Origin: a virus
Length of the DNA stretch: 43,952 bases
Strand: one strand, 5' to 3'
Virus record (IMG/VR): IMGVR_UViG_3300021960_000154
Coordinates: 1-43,952 of that record
Below, one piece after another: positions 1-8,233 of the stretch. Position numbers and translations under genes: made by a program. Every line of letters starts with the position of its first letter. Positions within the stretch are counted from its first letter, which is position 1. Under the pieces are notes generated by a model, which worked only from the letters and a program-made list of their open reading frames with translations, was not told the DNA's origin and did no database searches.

Positions 1-1032
1 ACTTGCGATCTTAGGTTGACCTGGTGTTTCAATTGGTAGTTTTCTTGCTTTCTTCTCTGCCTTTTTAGTTTCTTTTTCTTCGTCATCTGTATTTTTTTGT
101 TGACTATCTTTAGCAGAATTGATTTCTTCTTCAAAAGAAGAAAAAGATTTTAATTGACTACTATTCTTTTGTAATACTAATTTCTTTTTATCAATATCTT
201 CAACTTGTATTTCGCTGTCAATATTATTTGCTGGAATAATTTCATTCAACCATGCTTTTTCTACACCACCATCTTCCATTTCGTATTGCACATAGTTTGG
301 TCCTCGTTTAATAATTTTACCAACATTTCCATTGTTTGTATTTTCTACCATATCATGTATATTAAATATTTCATTGTTGTGATAATTTTCTCTAATCAAT
401 CGTAATTCATCATCTTCAGGTGCCATCGCTTCATTCACTCCCATACCCTTTTTTAAGTCTTTAAATAATTTCATAGCATCTTTCTCCTTAGTGCCTGTAA
501 TAAGTCCTTGTTTGAAACTGGTAAAGTCATTTCTTGCAGCAAACTCTCTCATCTTACTCGCACTCATTCCTGTAGCGCCAGTAGCGTCTGGATCTCTTTC
601 ACCAGCACTTACAACCTCTGTTGTATCGAAATTATAATCTTTACCGTTATATTGTTTTATTAGCCTTTTAAATTCAGCAACTCGATCACTTCCTGCGATC
701 ATATAAACATCTGTATATCTTTTATCAAATCTATTTTTCAATATTTCCATAAATGTTCGTTCACTTCCAATTGCTGGTAATATCTGTATGCCTCTTGGAT
801 ATAACTTTTTTAAATAATCCACTTTTTGTTTTACTGTTAATGGATTCTTTTTTTTATCCTGACTGGCACTTACATATAGCACAGGTAGGCCTTTAACCCG
901 TTTTGCTACTGTAATAATTCTTTCTATTAGTTTTTGGTGTCCAATGGTAGGTGGATTTAATCTACCAAATGCGAATACCACGGGTTTACTTTTACCTGTA
1001 TTCTTTCTTAATAGTTCTTTAAGTGTTTTCAT
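1..1032 (-). CDS. HIGH-superfamily nucleotidyltransferase (cytidylyl/adenylyl type), C-terminus cut by window edge
   Basis: The reading frame is open from the ATG at 1032 to base 1, 344 codons with no stop, so the C-terminus lies outside the window. Residues 23-32 (GRLNPPTIGH) match the GxFxPxHxGH nucleotide-binding motif, with Thr in place of the first His, and residues 156-162 (MSASKMR) match the ISSTxxR motif. This is the signature of cytidylyltransferases and NMN/pantetheine-phosphate adenylyltransferases. Residues ~225-265 look like a small SH3/KOW-type barrel, followed by a charged, low-complexity K/E/S-rich tail. The start overlaps the end of the upstream P-loop gene by 14 bases. Family membership is well supported; the substrate is unknown. 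Confidence 0.85.
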   Translation of the reverse strand, partial: MKTLKELLRKNTGKSKPVVFAFGRLNPPTIGHQKLIERIITVAKRVKGLPVLYVSASQDKKKNPLTVKQKVDYLKKLYPRGIQILPAIGSERTFMEILKNRFDKRYTDVYMIAGSDRVAEFKRLIKQYNGKDYNFDTTEVVSAGERDPDATGATGMSASKMREFAARNDFTSFKQGLITGTKEKDAMKLFKDLKKGMGVNEAMAPEDDELRLIRENYHNNEIFNIHDMVENTNNGNVGKIIKRGPNYVQYEMEDGGVEKAWLNEIIPANNIDSEIQVEDIDKKKLVLQKNSSQLKSFSSFEEEINSAKDSQQKNTDDEEKETKKAEKKARKLPIETPGQPKIAS

Positions 1033-1843
1033 TTGGTATCCTTACTTTTAGTAGTGGTTTATCATTGAAAGTAATATCGCCTTTTTCATTTTTACCAATC
1101 TTTTTAATTGTAATTCTTTTATTTTTAAACTTACCACCTAATACTGTGTCACCTACTTTAATTGGTATTTTAATATCTTCTTTTATCTTTCTTGCTTCTT
1201 TTTCTTTCTTTAACCACATTTTTGCTGTGTAATTATCAATAGGTTTTTTCACAATCTTTCTTACCATTTTATAAGCATCATCTAAAATATTTTGATTCAA
1301 TTCATTATTATCAATTACAAAAAAATTTTTCATGCCAAATAATCTCTGTAACTTACCCATATTTTGTTGTATCTGTGAATGACTTCTTTTTACAAGGTCT
1401 ATTGGCACTGATCTTGTTCTCTTAGCATTTCTTGCCAAGGCCACATCTAAATTTGTATTTACAAATATCATATAACAATCATAACCTAATCTTTTTAATC
1501 CTGCAAGACCTGTTTCTATTTTTGTTGTATCTCTTGCGGTACTGTCAATCACTAAACCTAATCTACCTTTAATATATAAGTCTAATCTTTTAGATGTTAA
1601 TCTTTTTGATCTAGCACGAAGTAAGTCTCTAAAGTATTCTTCTTCTGGCGGCATGTCTAAAGATAAGTTTGCTTTCTTCAATGCAATTTCAAATGAAGTA
1701 TCTGAATTAACATTTTTTAAACCTAGACCTGGAGTTATTCTCGCATTAACAAATGACTTACCAGAACCTGGACCACCTGCAAGAAAGAATGCCTTGAAGA
1801 TACCTGGGTCATATAAACCTTCTCGTATAATAAATCTTTCCAT
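1019..1843 (-). CDS. P-loop kinase-like protein (AAA_33/zeta-toxin/polynucleotide-kinase type)
   Basis: A protein of 274 residues with a Walker A motif at residues 23-30 (GGPGSGKS) directly after an N-terminal strand. A second strand (LVIDSTARD) sits where kinases of the zeta-toxin/PNK group have their Walker B-like region, followed by a helix and VNTNLDVALARNAKRTR, an Arg-rich segment resembling the lid. Residues ~225-270 (KVGDTVLGGKFKNK onwards) look like a small KOW/SH3 barrel, similar in kind to the tail of the next gene. It begins 3 bases after the upstream structural-like gene ends, so the genes are co-transcribed. A small-molecule, nucleic-acid or protein phosphotransferase role is possible; the substrate cannot be read from sequence. 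Confidence 0.75.
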   Translation of the reverse strand: MERFIIREGLYDPGIFKAFFLAGGPGSGKSFVNARITPGLGLKNVNSDTSFEIALKKANLSLDMPPEEEYFRDLLRARSKRLTSKRLDLYIKGRLGLVIDSTARDTTKIETGLAGLKRLGYDCYMIFVNTNLDVALARNAKRTRSVPIDLVKRSHSQIQQNMGKLQRLFGMKNFFVIDNNELNQNILDDAYKMVRKIVKKPIDNYTAKMWLKKEKEARKIKEDIKIPIKVGDTVLGGKFKNKRITIKKIGKNEKGDITFNDKPLLKVRIPNENT

Positions 1844-1846
1844 TGT

Positions 1847-2560
1847 TTATACCTGCATTGTCCTTGGATTATCTAATATGATTAAATCAAATATTGCACC
1901 AGCACCTGTTGTTGCACCTGCTTTAATTCTTACTTCTAAATCTGTCTTTTCATCAAATTCTAATGGTACAGGATATTCGTATGTTACAGGATCACCAGAT
2001 GAACCAAATTTACCTTTAATATTAAAAGCACCATTTTCTGGTCTTGCCAAAAATTCAAACTCACATTCTTTTGCTTTTTCTAAATTGCCTTGAAATTTAA
2101 TTAGATATCCTTTTTTACCAGCAGGAATTGTATATAATGCCATAAGTGTTTGACCTTTGCCTGCAAGTATTTGTGCAGCAGTTTTACTATCTGCTGTTAT
2201 TGTGAGAACACCCACATTTGATGAGCCTGTATTTGCTGTTACTAATACTGCTCTAAATATTCTAAAAAATTCTACTGATCCAGCAGAACCACCTATTGTT
2301 AAAGTTTCTGAAACTTCGTTGTAACTAGCATCCAATCCTGACACTAAAACTGTACCATCATTATCTGAACTTGTATCACTTGAAGTGACTTGTGCTGTGC
2401 CAGCGCTAGAAATATAAGTATAAACATTTGAAGCGTCTATAACACTTTCAAAACTGGTGCCTACTGTTGGATTGTATCCAAACTTATTAATATGACTTAC
2501 GCCTCTAACAAGACCTCTTGCAATCTGAAAATTTTGTTCGTTAATATATCCTACAGTCAT
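1847..2560 (-). CDS. probable virion structural protein
   Basis: A protein of 237 residues, rich in Ser, Thr, Gly, Ala and short hydrophobic strands, with no enzymatic motif, signal peptide or membrane segment. The composition (TSSDTSSDND, GGSAGS, TGAGAIFDLI) is typical of beta-rich phage structural proteins. The ATG at 2560 shares one base with the stop region of the ligase-like gene upstream, implying translational coupling. I do not recognise a specific T4 counterpart. A structural role is inferred from composition and from comparable proteins in marine T4-like phages; it sits among likely nucleic-acid enzymes, so an accessory role in that module is also possible. Confidence 0.6.
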   Translation of the reverse strand: MTVGYINEQNFQIARGLVRGVSHINKFGYNPTVGTSFESVIDASNVYTYISSAGTAQVTSSDTSSDNDGTVLVSGLDASYNEVSETLTIGGSAGSVEFFRIFRAVLVTANTGSSNVGVLTITADSKTAAQILAGKGQTLMALYTIPAGKKGYLIKFQGNLEKAKECEFEFLARPENGAFNIKGKFGSSGDPVTYEYPVPLEFDEKTDLEVRIKAGATTGAGAIFDLIILDNPRTMQV

Positions 2561-3786
2561 TAACCTTTCTCCCAGTTTTTAGCAGCCGTAAAGTTTTGTA
2601 TAGAAAACTCTAATCTATCTACAAGTTTTACTGCTTTACCTTTTTTATCTACTGCAACATAACCTTCTGGGTTTGTTGCTTGTAATCCATTTGCTGTTCT
2701 TTTAAATGTACCAATACTTTTTGCCTTGTTTAGTTTTGATATAATTACACCTTTTGCTGTCTGCAATGTTTTATATGTAGCACAAGCAAAGTAAATACTT
2801 TCATTATGATTGTCAATAAATTTTAAACCTGTGTCTTGTATTGTTTTGTATTTGTCTTTTGCTTTATCTGTCTTAACACTATCTACTTCTTTTTGTGTTC
2901 TCTCTTTGTAAAACTCTCTAAACTTATTTGCTGTTTCTTTTGTACTTGGTAAATCTGTTGCGGCTCTGATAAATGAATTAAGATATGTTTTTAATTGCAC
3001 ACCTACAGACAAAGTATTTTTTTCTGTTTTAATTTTGTTTAACATCTCTTTTGACTTCTTTAGTGAACCAGACGCCATATTAATAGTCTTTTGTAATTGT
3101 TGACTTTCACCAATTGTCATCAATGCATTACCAGATACATCTTTATAACTTGCATCATCAAACCATACATTAGGTGTTCTTCTTAACTTAGAAACATTGG
3201 CACCAAACTTAGCACTTAACTTATCAAAACTTCTACCTTTATATGTTGTATGAAATATAATACCTAATTTACTACGATCTATCTTCTTACCAAATGGTGT
3301 ATTCTCTGGTACCATGTAAACAATTGTATTAGGTTGAAACGAAATCATTTGTTCTTGTTTACCTGAAGGATCTTTGTATGTTGTTTTCTTTTTACCAGAC
3401 TGAGTAAACATTAGATCACCTTGTAGTATTTCTTTCATACCTAAACCAGAAAGATATTGTAAACAATCTCTTAGTATATTGGCAACAGGACCTTCATGAT
3501 TATTTCTGATATCTTGTATTGAGTAATTTACTTTAGGTGTTTTATTAAAAACAGATTTTGTACCCACAAAGAATTTACCATTCTCTGGACTTGGACCACA
3601 GACTATCGCTGGAGCACCATCCCATTTTGTAGTCACATTGACTTTACTTGTACTGTGACCAGATAACATACCATTCAATGCTTCTAAAAAAGCAATTGCA
3701 TTTTGACCACCTGCATAACCATTGTTAATGATATCATCTTCCAGATGTTCTAAATGAGTATTCTTATCTTCGTTTAATAGTTCCAT
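2560..3786 (-). CDS. putative covalent nucleotidyltransferase (ligase-like) protein
   Basis: A protein of 408 residues. K54-W-D-G57 (context TTKWDGAPAIV) matches motif I of ATP-dependent DNA/RNA ligases, in which Lys carries AMP. Residues ~121-126 (LQGDLM) fit motif III, 174-184 (LGIIFHTTYKG) fit IIIa, E374-G-Y-V fits motif IV and K387-L-V fits motif V. The motifs occur in the right order, but about 190 residues, mostly Lys-rich helix, separate IIIa from IV, far more than in usual ligases. No OB-fold domain is evident after motif V, and the protein ends 18 residues later. The ATG at 3786 shares a base with the upstream gene's stop. The ligase-superfamily fold is inferred from motifs; sealing activity is unproven. 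Confidence 0.6.
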   Translation of the reverse strand: MELLNEDKNTHLEHLEDDIINNGYAGGQNAIAFLEALNGMLSGHSTSKVNVTTKWDGAPAIVCGPSPENGKFFVGTKSVFNKTPKVNYSIQDIRNNHEGPVANILRDCLQYLSGLGMKEILQGDLMFTQSGKKKTTYKDPSGKQEQMISFQPNTIVYMVPENTPFGKKIDRSKLGIIFHTTYKGRSFDKLSAKFGANVSKLRRTPNVWFDDASYKDVSGNALMTIGESQQLQKTINMASGSLKKSKEMLNKIKTEKNTLSVGVQLKTYLNSFIRAATDLPSTKETANKFREFYKERTQKEVDSVKTDKAKDKYKTIQDTGLKFIDNHNESIYFACATYKTLQTAKGVIISKLNKAKSIGTFKRTANGLQATNPEGYVAVDKKGKAVKLVDRLEFSIQNFTAAKNWEKG

Positions 3787-5141
3787 TATTTTACTTTTAT
3801 TCCTGGTGTGTTAATGTATAGTGATTTACCTGCCCAACCACCTGCGGCTCTTGTTCTAGATGTTATTGGTATTGAAACATCTATACCTAATAATTTGTAT
3901 TTGAAATTTAAAGTGAATTGTTGTGACTTACCATCATAGATGTATTTCGTTGCACTATAATTTTTAACATCTTTGTTTAGTAAAAATTCTTTGTATTCTT
4001 CATTACTTGCAACATCTTTTATTGTTGCACTTGATTCTGTTCCTACTAAAAGTTTATATGGACAAGGTGTATCATCAGCACTATCTGGATACATGTATAT
4101 TCCTATTGTGTTTAAAAAATACATTAAGTTTTTTGGTTTCTTTAAATATGAACCAAAACCATCAATCAGATTATTTCTATAACCATAATAAAAGTCATCT
4201 TTATAAAAATTTAATTTATCTTTTGCAAACTCTTTTGCCAATGTTGTAAATGCTTTTTTACTAATACTCTCACTAGGTTTTTCTCTTGAAATATTAAACT
4301 TACTTAATGCCTTCTTTGCATTTTTACCTTTCACAGTTTTTGCTGTATCATTCCATGCTTTGTCCATTAGATCGACTACATTTTTGTATTGTGTAGCATC
4401 ATTTAGTTTTTTATAGAAACTGTGAATTGCAGTATTGAATTTAGGTGTGACATCTTTACCTACTGTTGCTTTGTTAGAATAACCAATATAATCTGTCTTA
4501 CCTATTTGTAAAATAATATCACTAGGATTGTTTTTATTGATACCACCCGGTTTTCCACGAGCAGTCCAATAATACTTGATTGGTTTTTTAGGTAAATCTT
4601 TTCTAACTGCTTTAGACATCTGATAACCTATGTTGATATCGACTTCAGGTGTTTCATCTCTATCAACCATTTGTTTGAGAAATTCAAAAGTGACTTCTTG
4701 ATCTGCACCTTTGACAGTCATGAAGATGCCTGTGCCACCTGTCTTACCACCTATGTCTTTCATAAATGTTTTGGCGTCTGTGAATTTAGGATACTTTGCA
4801 AAATACAAAGAACAAAATTCATTTACATTTGAGGATGCTGTGGAATCTTTTCGTGTCTTCATGCCATAATGACCTATGACATCTTTCATTCGAAGACTTA
4901 CTGAGTATGGTAATTGTTTATCACCATCGAATACTTGAAATGGAAATTTACCCTTATCGCTGATAGATGTGCCTTTAGGCTTATCAACACTTTTAAACTT
5001 TAATTCTTTTTTAGGTTTGACTTCTTTTTTAACAGATTTCTCTATTTCAGGCGTGACAGTATAAAAAGGATTAAACTGACCCTTTTGTTGATAATCTGGC
5101 GATATTGTTAGTTCCCGTAAGTATTCTTTAAACTTTAACAT
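3786..5141 (-). CDS. putative PD-(D/E)XK-like protein of unknown function
   Basis: About 451 residues. Numbering from the ATG at 5153, P210-S-D212 (NNPSDIILQIG) followed by S226-N-K228 (YIGYSNKA) resembles the D...(S/E)xK core of restriction-endonuclease folds, where a variant SxK often replaces ExK. The N-terminus is Lys-rich and probably disordered to about residue 70. Start choice: the ATG at 5153 overlaps the -10 box of a promoter, so it cannot begin the transcript. The ATGs at 5144 and 5141 are the realistic starts; 5141 is chosen because GGAG lies 5 bases upstream. It opens the five-gene set that runs to base 1. Nuclease assignment is an inference from a short motif; otherwise unrecognised. 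Confidence 0.6.
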   Translation of the reverse strand: MLKFKEYLRELTISPDYQQKGQFNPFYTVTPEIEKSVKKEVKPKKELKFKSVDKPKGTSISDKGKFPFQVFDGDKQLPYSVSLRMKDVIGHYGMKTRKDSTASSNVNEFCSLYFAKYPKFTDAKTFMKDIGGKTGGTGIFMTVKGADQEVTFEFLKQMVDRDETPEVDINIGYQMSKAVRKDLPKKPIKYYWTARGKPGGINKNNPSDIILQIGKTDYIGYSNKATVGKDVTPKFNTAIHSFYKKLNDATQYKNVVDLMDKAWNDTAKTVKGKNAKKALSKFNISREKPSESISKKAFTTLAKEFAKDKLNFYKDDFYYGYRNNLIDGFGSYLKKPKNLMYFLNTIGIYMYPDSADDTPCPYKLLVGTESSATIKDVASNEEYKEFLLNKDVKNYSATKYIYDGKSQQFTLNFKYKLLGIDVSIPITSRTRAAGGWAGKSLYINTPGIKVK

Positions 5142-5152
5142 CATTACTCCCA

Positions 5153-5181
5153 TTTATATACTAAAGTAACTATTTAGTCAA
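5153..5181 (-). promoter_or_regulatory. sigma70-like promoter before the nuclease/ligase-like gene set
   Basis: Minus-strand TTGACT at 5176-5181, 17-base spacer, TATAAA at 5153-5158. It lacks the CCTGA spacer motif of the other early promoters. The spacer also contains CTAAATA (5171-5177), one base off the late consensus. The expected start near 5146 leaves only 2-5 bases before the ATGs at 5144 and 5141. Confidence 0.55.
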
Positions 5182-5437
5182 GGAGAAACTTAGGAATACC
5201 ACCATTTACCTTCCATACTTGATTTTTATTTTGAAAATCTGCAACCTTTTGTGCTTCTTCTCTGAATTTAAAAGTTGCAACCGTTTTATCTTTGTTTTCT
5301 ATTACTGAGAAGGTATAACCTCTACCTTTCTTTCGTGTCTTTACAGAATACTCTAGATTAGAACTGGAAGTCTTGGAACTTCTTGTATTTTTCCTCGGCG
5401 CTGTCTTCTTGCGTTTCTTTAAGGGTGTGTTCGACAT
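5174..5437 (-). CDS. small basic protein overlapping the end of gene 41
   Basis: A protein of 87 residues whose first 40 are very rich in Lys, Arg, Ser and Thr (LKKRKKTAPRKNTRSSK) and probably disordered, followed by a compact part with alternating strands (YTFSVIENKDKTVATFKF) and an amphipathic helix. The only ATG is preceded by AAAGGAG with 6-base spacing, a strong ribosome binding site, although the gene begins inside gene 41 and overlaps it by 80 bases in another frame. The basic head suggests nucleic-acid binding. Not recognised by family; its position behind the helicase suggests co-expression with replication genes. Confidence 0.7.
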   Translation of the reverse strand: MSNTPLKKRKKTAPRKNTRSSKTSSSNLEYSVKTRKKGRGYTFSVIENKDKTVATFKFREEAQKVADFQNKNQVWKVNGGIPKFLLD

Positions 5438-6764
5438 ATTTGGTCTCCTTTGGTTGTATTAAGTTTTGTGCTTGTTGTTCTATATCAAACAGTTTCATTC
5501 TTGCACGATCTACACCTATGATAAACTTACGATTAAGTGTTGGATCATTGTATCTGTTCTTTAATTGTTTGACAAGCATCTGCCCTGCCTTTTCTAGTTC
5601 TTCACTAGAGATCAACGCAAACATAAAGTCTGCTGTTGCTGGAAGCCCAAAGGATTCAGAGGTATCTTCTAAACCAATATCACTGGATACGAAACCACCT
5701 CTGGTTGTTTGTGTCGCCGTTACAATAGGAACATCTAATTCAACAGCCAAACCTCTTAGTTCTTCAGCGATTGCTTTGATATAGGTATAACTGTTTACAT
5801 TAGAGCCTGCCTTAAATCTAGACGAAGCACATATATTAATATAATCTACAAAAATAATGTCTGGTTTAAATGTTCGTTTTAATGCTAGTTCATTCACTAA
5901 GGCACGATAGTGATTTGCACCTGCACTTGCAGTTGGATATTCTTTAATAATAAGTGTGCCTGTTGTTTTAGATTGTAATTGTGTAATCTTATCGCTGAAT
6001 AGTTTCTTATTCAACATATGTAAATCTTCCATGGAAATGTTAAGTAAGTTTGCATCTATTCTTTCTGCAATTCTTTCTTCAGCCATTTCCATGGTAATGT
6101 ATAATACATTTTTGTTTTGTGCCAATGCACTTGCGGCTTGATGACACATAAACAAAGTTTTACCAACACCTGTGCCTGCCAATGCGACATTCAATGTTTT
6201 AGTTGGTAAACCACCTTTTGTGACTTTGTTGAAATAGTCTAGATCAAAAGGTATTCGTGTTTCTCTTTTGTGGTAATAGTCAAATCGTTTTTCTATATCC
6301 AGTAAATAATCATGCCCCACAGTATTATCAAAGCTAACAGAGAGAGCATCCCGGAGGATTTCTGGTATAGCTTCTGGAGTGTGTTTTTTATCTTTTCCAT
6401 CTATGATATGTATGCCTTCCATAACAGCATTATGAACAGCACGGTCTTTACAAAATTTCTCAGTCGTATTGACTAACCATTCTAAATCAACCTCTTGTGG
6501 ATCTAATGATGAAATTAAATCAACAATTTTTTTATACTCGTCTTCATTTAGGTCTTTGCGTTTACCTAAATCAATTTGTAAAGTTTCTTTAGTTGGTCGT
6601 TTATTATACTGTGAGACAAATTTTTGTATCTCAGAAAATACTACTCGCTCATTGCGATCTTCAAAATACTCTGGTTTAAGAAAAGGTAATACTTTTCTTG
6701 TGTAGTCTTCGTTATGTAGTAGATTCCTGAGAGCCGTTCTCTCTATCTTCTCTGCTGTTATCAT
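5358..6764 (-). CDS. gp41: replicative DNA helicase (T4 gp41, DnaB family)
   Basis: A protein of 468 residues, close to T4 gp41 (475). Residues 197-203 (GTGVGKT) are the Walker A motif in the RecA-like C-terminal domain. The DIIFVDYINI strand is Walker B and ITMEMAEERIAERI is the DnaB-type motif following H1a. The N-terminal helical domain (1-150) precedes the ATPase core. It forms the hexamer that unwinds ahead of the polymerase. The ATG at 6764 has AAGGA 5 bases upstream. It overlaps the upstream 100-residue gene by 53 bases. The C-terminus (KKFQDFQF) is aromatic and might bind a partner, but that is speculative. Confidence 0.95.
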   Translation of the reverse strand: MITAEKIERTALRNLLHNEDYTRKVLPFLKPEYFEDRNERVVFSEIQKFVSQYNKRPTKETLQIDLGKRKDLNEDEYKKIVDLISSLDPQEVDLEWLVNTTEKFCKDRAVHNAVMEGIHIIDGKDKKHTPEAIPEILRDALSVSFDNTVGHDYLLDIEKRFDYYHKRETRIPFDLDYFNKVTKGGLPTKTLNVALAGTGVGKTLFMCHQAASALAQNKNVLYITMEMAEERIAERIDANLLNISMEDLHMLNKKLFSDKITQLQSKTTGTLIIKEYPTASAGANHYRALVNELALKRTFKPDIIFVDYINICASSRFKAGSNVNSYTYIKAIAEELRGLAVELDVPIVTATQTTRGGFVSSDIGLEDTSESFGLPATADFMFALISSEELEKAGQMLVKQLKNRYNDPTLNRKFIIGVDRARMKLFDIEQQAQNLIQPKETKYVEHTLKETQEDSAEEKYKKFQDFQF

Positions 6765-7014
6765 TCTTTTCCTTGTCTATTTCCAATGTTAATATATCAC
6801 CAATCATGTTAATAAATTCGTCTGAATCTGTGTCCACATCATTTGGGTTCTCATGTACATTGTATTCAAACTTCAGTCTTAACTTATCATCTTCTTCAAT
6901 AGGTTTTACTTTTCCGTAAGTATAGATAACATTCTCGTATTTACCATCAGCAATACGAAACCCTGCTTGTTCAAACCTTGGGTGTTCAACATAACTATAC
7001 TTCGGAATTTCCAT
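6712..7014 (-). CDS. small acidic protein between uvsX and gene 41
   Basis: A protein of 100 residues, strand-rich in the first half ([16 protein letters not shown]) and strongly acidic in the second ([12 protein letters not shown], then [14 protein letters not shown]). It overlaps uvsX by 20 bases and gene 41 by 53 bases, so it is translated as part of the same unit. No known motif is seen. A gene in this position is familiar from marine T4-like phages, without assigned function. The tight overlap with recombinase and helicase genes argues for a role in replication or recombination, or simple compaction. Confidence 0.7.
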   Translation of the reverse strand: MEIPKYSYVEHPRFEQAGFRIADGKYENVIYTYGKVKPIEEDDKLRLKFEYNVHENPNDVDTDSDEFINMIGDILTLEIDKEKNDNSREDRENGSQESTT

Positions 7015-8020
7015 ATGAATATTCTTTTTTAGCTGCTTCGTCTATTTGTTGTAATATATCGTCTGTAAAATATTTTTCAGGATCAGAATAGATTGTTTTT
7101 GCATATTGTTTAGAGCCATCTGGCAATTCTATTCTTGTTGATACTTGTTTAAAGATACCATACTTACATGCTAAGTCTAGTAATCCATAGTATTTATCTA
7201 AACCTGTATCATAACGCAATCGAACATCAACCATCATATTTTCTTTTGATAATCTACTCTTTTGTGTTTTACAATGAATAATATTACCAACAACCTCTGT
7301 GCCATCTTTTTCTTTTTTCTTAGAAAGATAAACAATTGTAGATGCGGCATACTTCAAACCAGAACCACCACCCATTTCTTTTGTAGGCATATAGGCACCC
7401 ACAACATCATATGTGTGATTGGTAATAACCATTGGCACTTTTGCACGACCAAGTTTTAAAGTTAATACTCTAAACGCAGCCTTTAATACTTGTGCCCTCG
7501 TCATATCTCTCGTTTCTTTTCCGTCTGCTGTGTCTTCTACTTCTTTGGTTGTAGATAACATACCTAAACTATCTAGAACTAATAACAATGGTTTTCTATC
7601 TGCTTCGTTTTGTTCCATGTATTTGTCTAACACAGTTAGGGATTGTGTTCTAAATTCTTGTACTGTGGTCACAGGCATGATAACCATTCTTTCACTATCA
7701 ATACCTCTATCTTCAATTAATTGTTTTGTTAATGCACTTTCACTTTCAAAATAGATAACACCTGCGTCTGGATTATTATCTAAAAAAGATTTACACATAC
7801 CCAAGACAAAGAAAGTTTTACCTGTTGCACTTTCACCTGCAAGAGCAGTAATCTTATTTGACGGTATGCCTCCATGAATACTACCAGATAGTAGAGCATT
7901 AAACATATGAGAACCTGTGTTGATAAATGTATCGACATCACCTGCCTCTACACCCTCACTTACTAATGAGGCATATTCGTTTCCTGTTTCTTTAATTATC
8001 TGTTTCAGAAAGTCTGCCAT
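6995..8020 (-). CDS. uvsX: RecA-like recombinase UvsX
   Basis: A protein of 341 residues, shorter than T4 UvsX (391) and as in other marine T4-like phages. Walker A is at residues 62-69 (GESATGKT), Walker B is [11 protein letters not shown], and MVITNHTY corresponds to the switch region. [13 protein letters not shown] is the usual RecA/UvsX lead-in. It forms the filament on single-stranded DNA for strand exchange and recombination-dependent replication, loaded by UvsY, which is encoded at 31.2 kb. The ATG at 8020 lies inside the preceding small gene (29-base overlap). Confidence 0.95.
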   Translation of the reverse strand: MADFLKQIIKETGNEYASLVSEGVEAGDVDTFINTGSHMFNALLSGSIHGGIPSNKITALAGESATGKTFFVLGMCKSFLDNNPDAGVIYFESESALTKQLIEDRGIDSERMVIMPVTTVQEFRTQSLTVLDKYMEQNEADRKPLLLVLDSLGMLSTTKEVEDTADGKETRDMTRAQVLKAAFRVLTLKLGRAKVPMVITNHTYDVVGAYMPTKEMGGGSGLKYAASTIVYLSKKKEKDGTEVVGNIIHCKTQKSRLSKENMMVDVRLRYDTGLDKYYGLLDLACKYGIFKQVSTRIELPDGSKQYAKTIYSDPEKYFTDDILQQIDEAAKKEYSYGNSEV

Positions 8021-8192
8021 TGTCGTTCTCCTTTTGTGTTTTTTGTATCATGTATTGTATTTTTTCATATAGTTTTCCAACAGTTGTACATTCTTCAATA
8101 CGAATAACACCTCGTTGTAAAGATGCTTGTATTATCTTTATAATTGTGTTATAATCTGCTACTGTTAGATTTTGTTGTTCTAGTTTGTCCAT
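7992..8192 (-). CDS. small helical protein upstream of uvsX
   Basis: The frame is open from an ATG at 8204 (70 residues) but that codon directly follows the promoter -10 box, so it lies upstream of the predicted transcription start near 8198. The next in-frame ATG, at 8192, gives 66 residues and is the preferred start, with a leader of only about 6 bases. The protein is predicted helical ([38 protein letters not shown]), with no catalytic motif. It overlaps uvsX by 29 bases. Not recognised; the context suggests it is a partner or passenger of the recombination genes. Confidence 0.65.
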   Translation of the reverse strand: MDKLEQQNLTVADYNTIIKIIQASLQRGVIRIEECTTVGKLYEKIQYMIQKTQKENDNGRLSETDN

Positions 8193-8204
8193 AAGTTCTT
8201 TCAT

Positions 8205-8233
8205 ATTATATCAGGTCTCCTATAGTTTGTCAA
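8205..8233 (-). promoter_or_regulatory. early promoter P1 (uvsX-gp41 operon), CCTGA family
   Basis: Minus-strand TTGACA at 8228-8233, a 17-base spacer ending in CCTGA, and TATAAT at 8205-8210. Both hexamers are perfect sigma70 matches. The -35 box lies at the 3' end of the upstream methyltransferase gene, whose stop is at 8220-8222 within the spacer. An ATG follows the -10 box with no gap. Confidence 0.85.
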
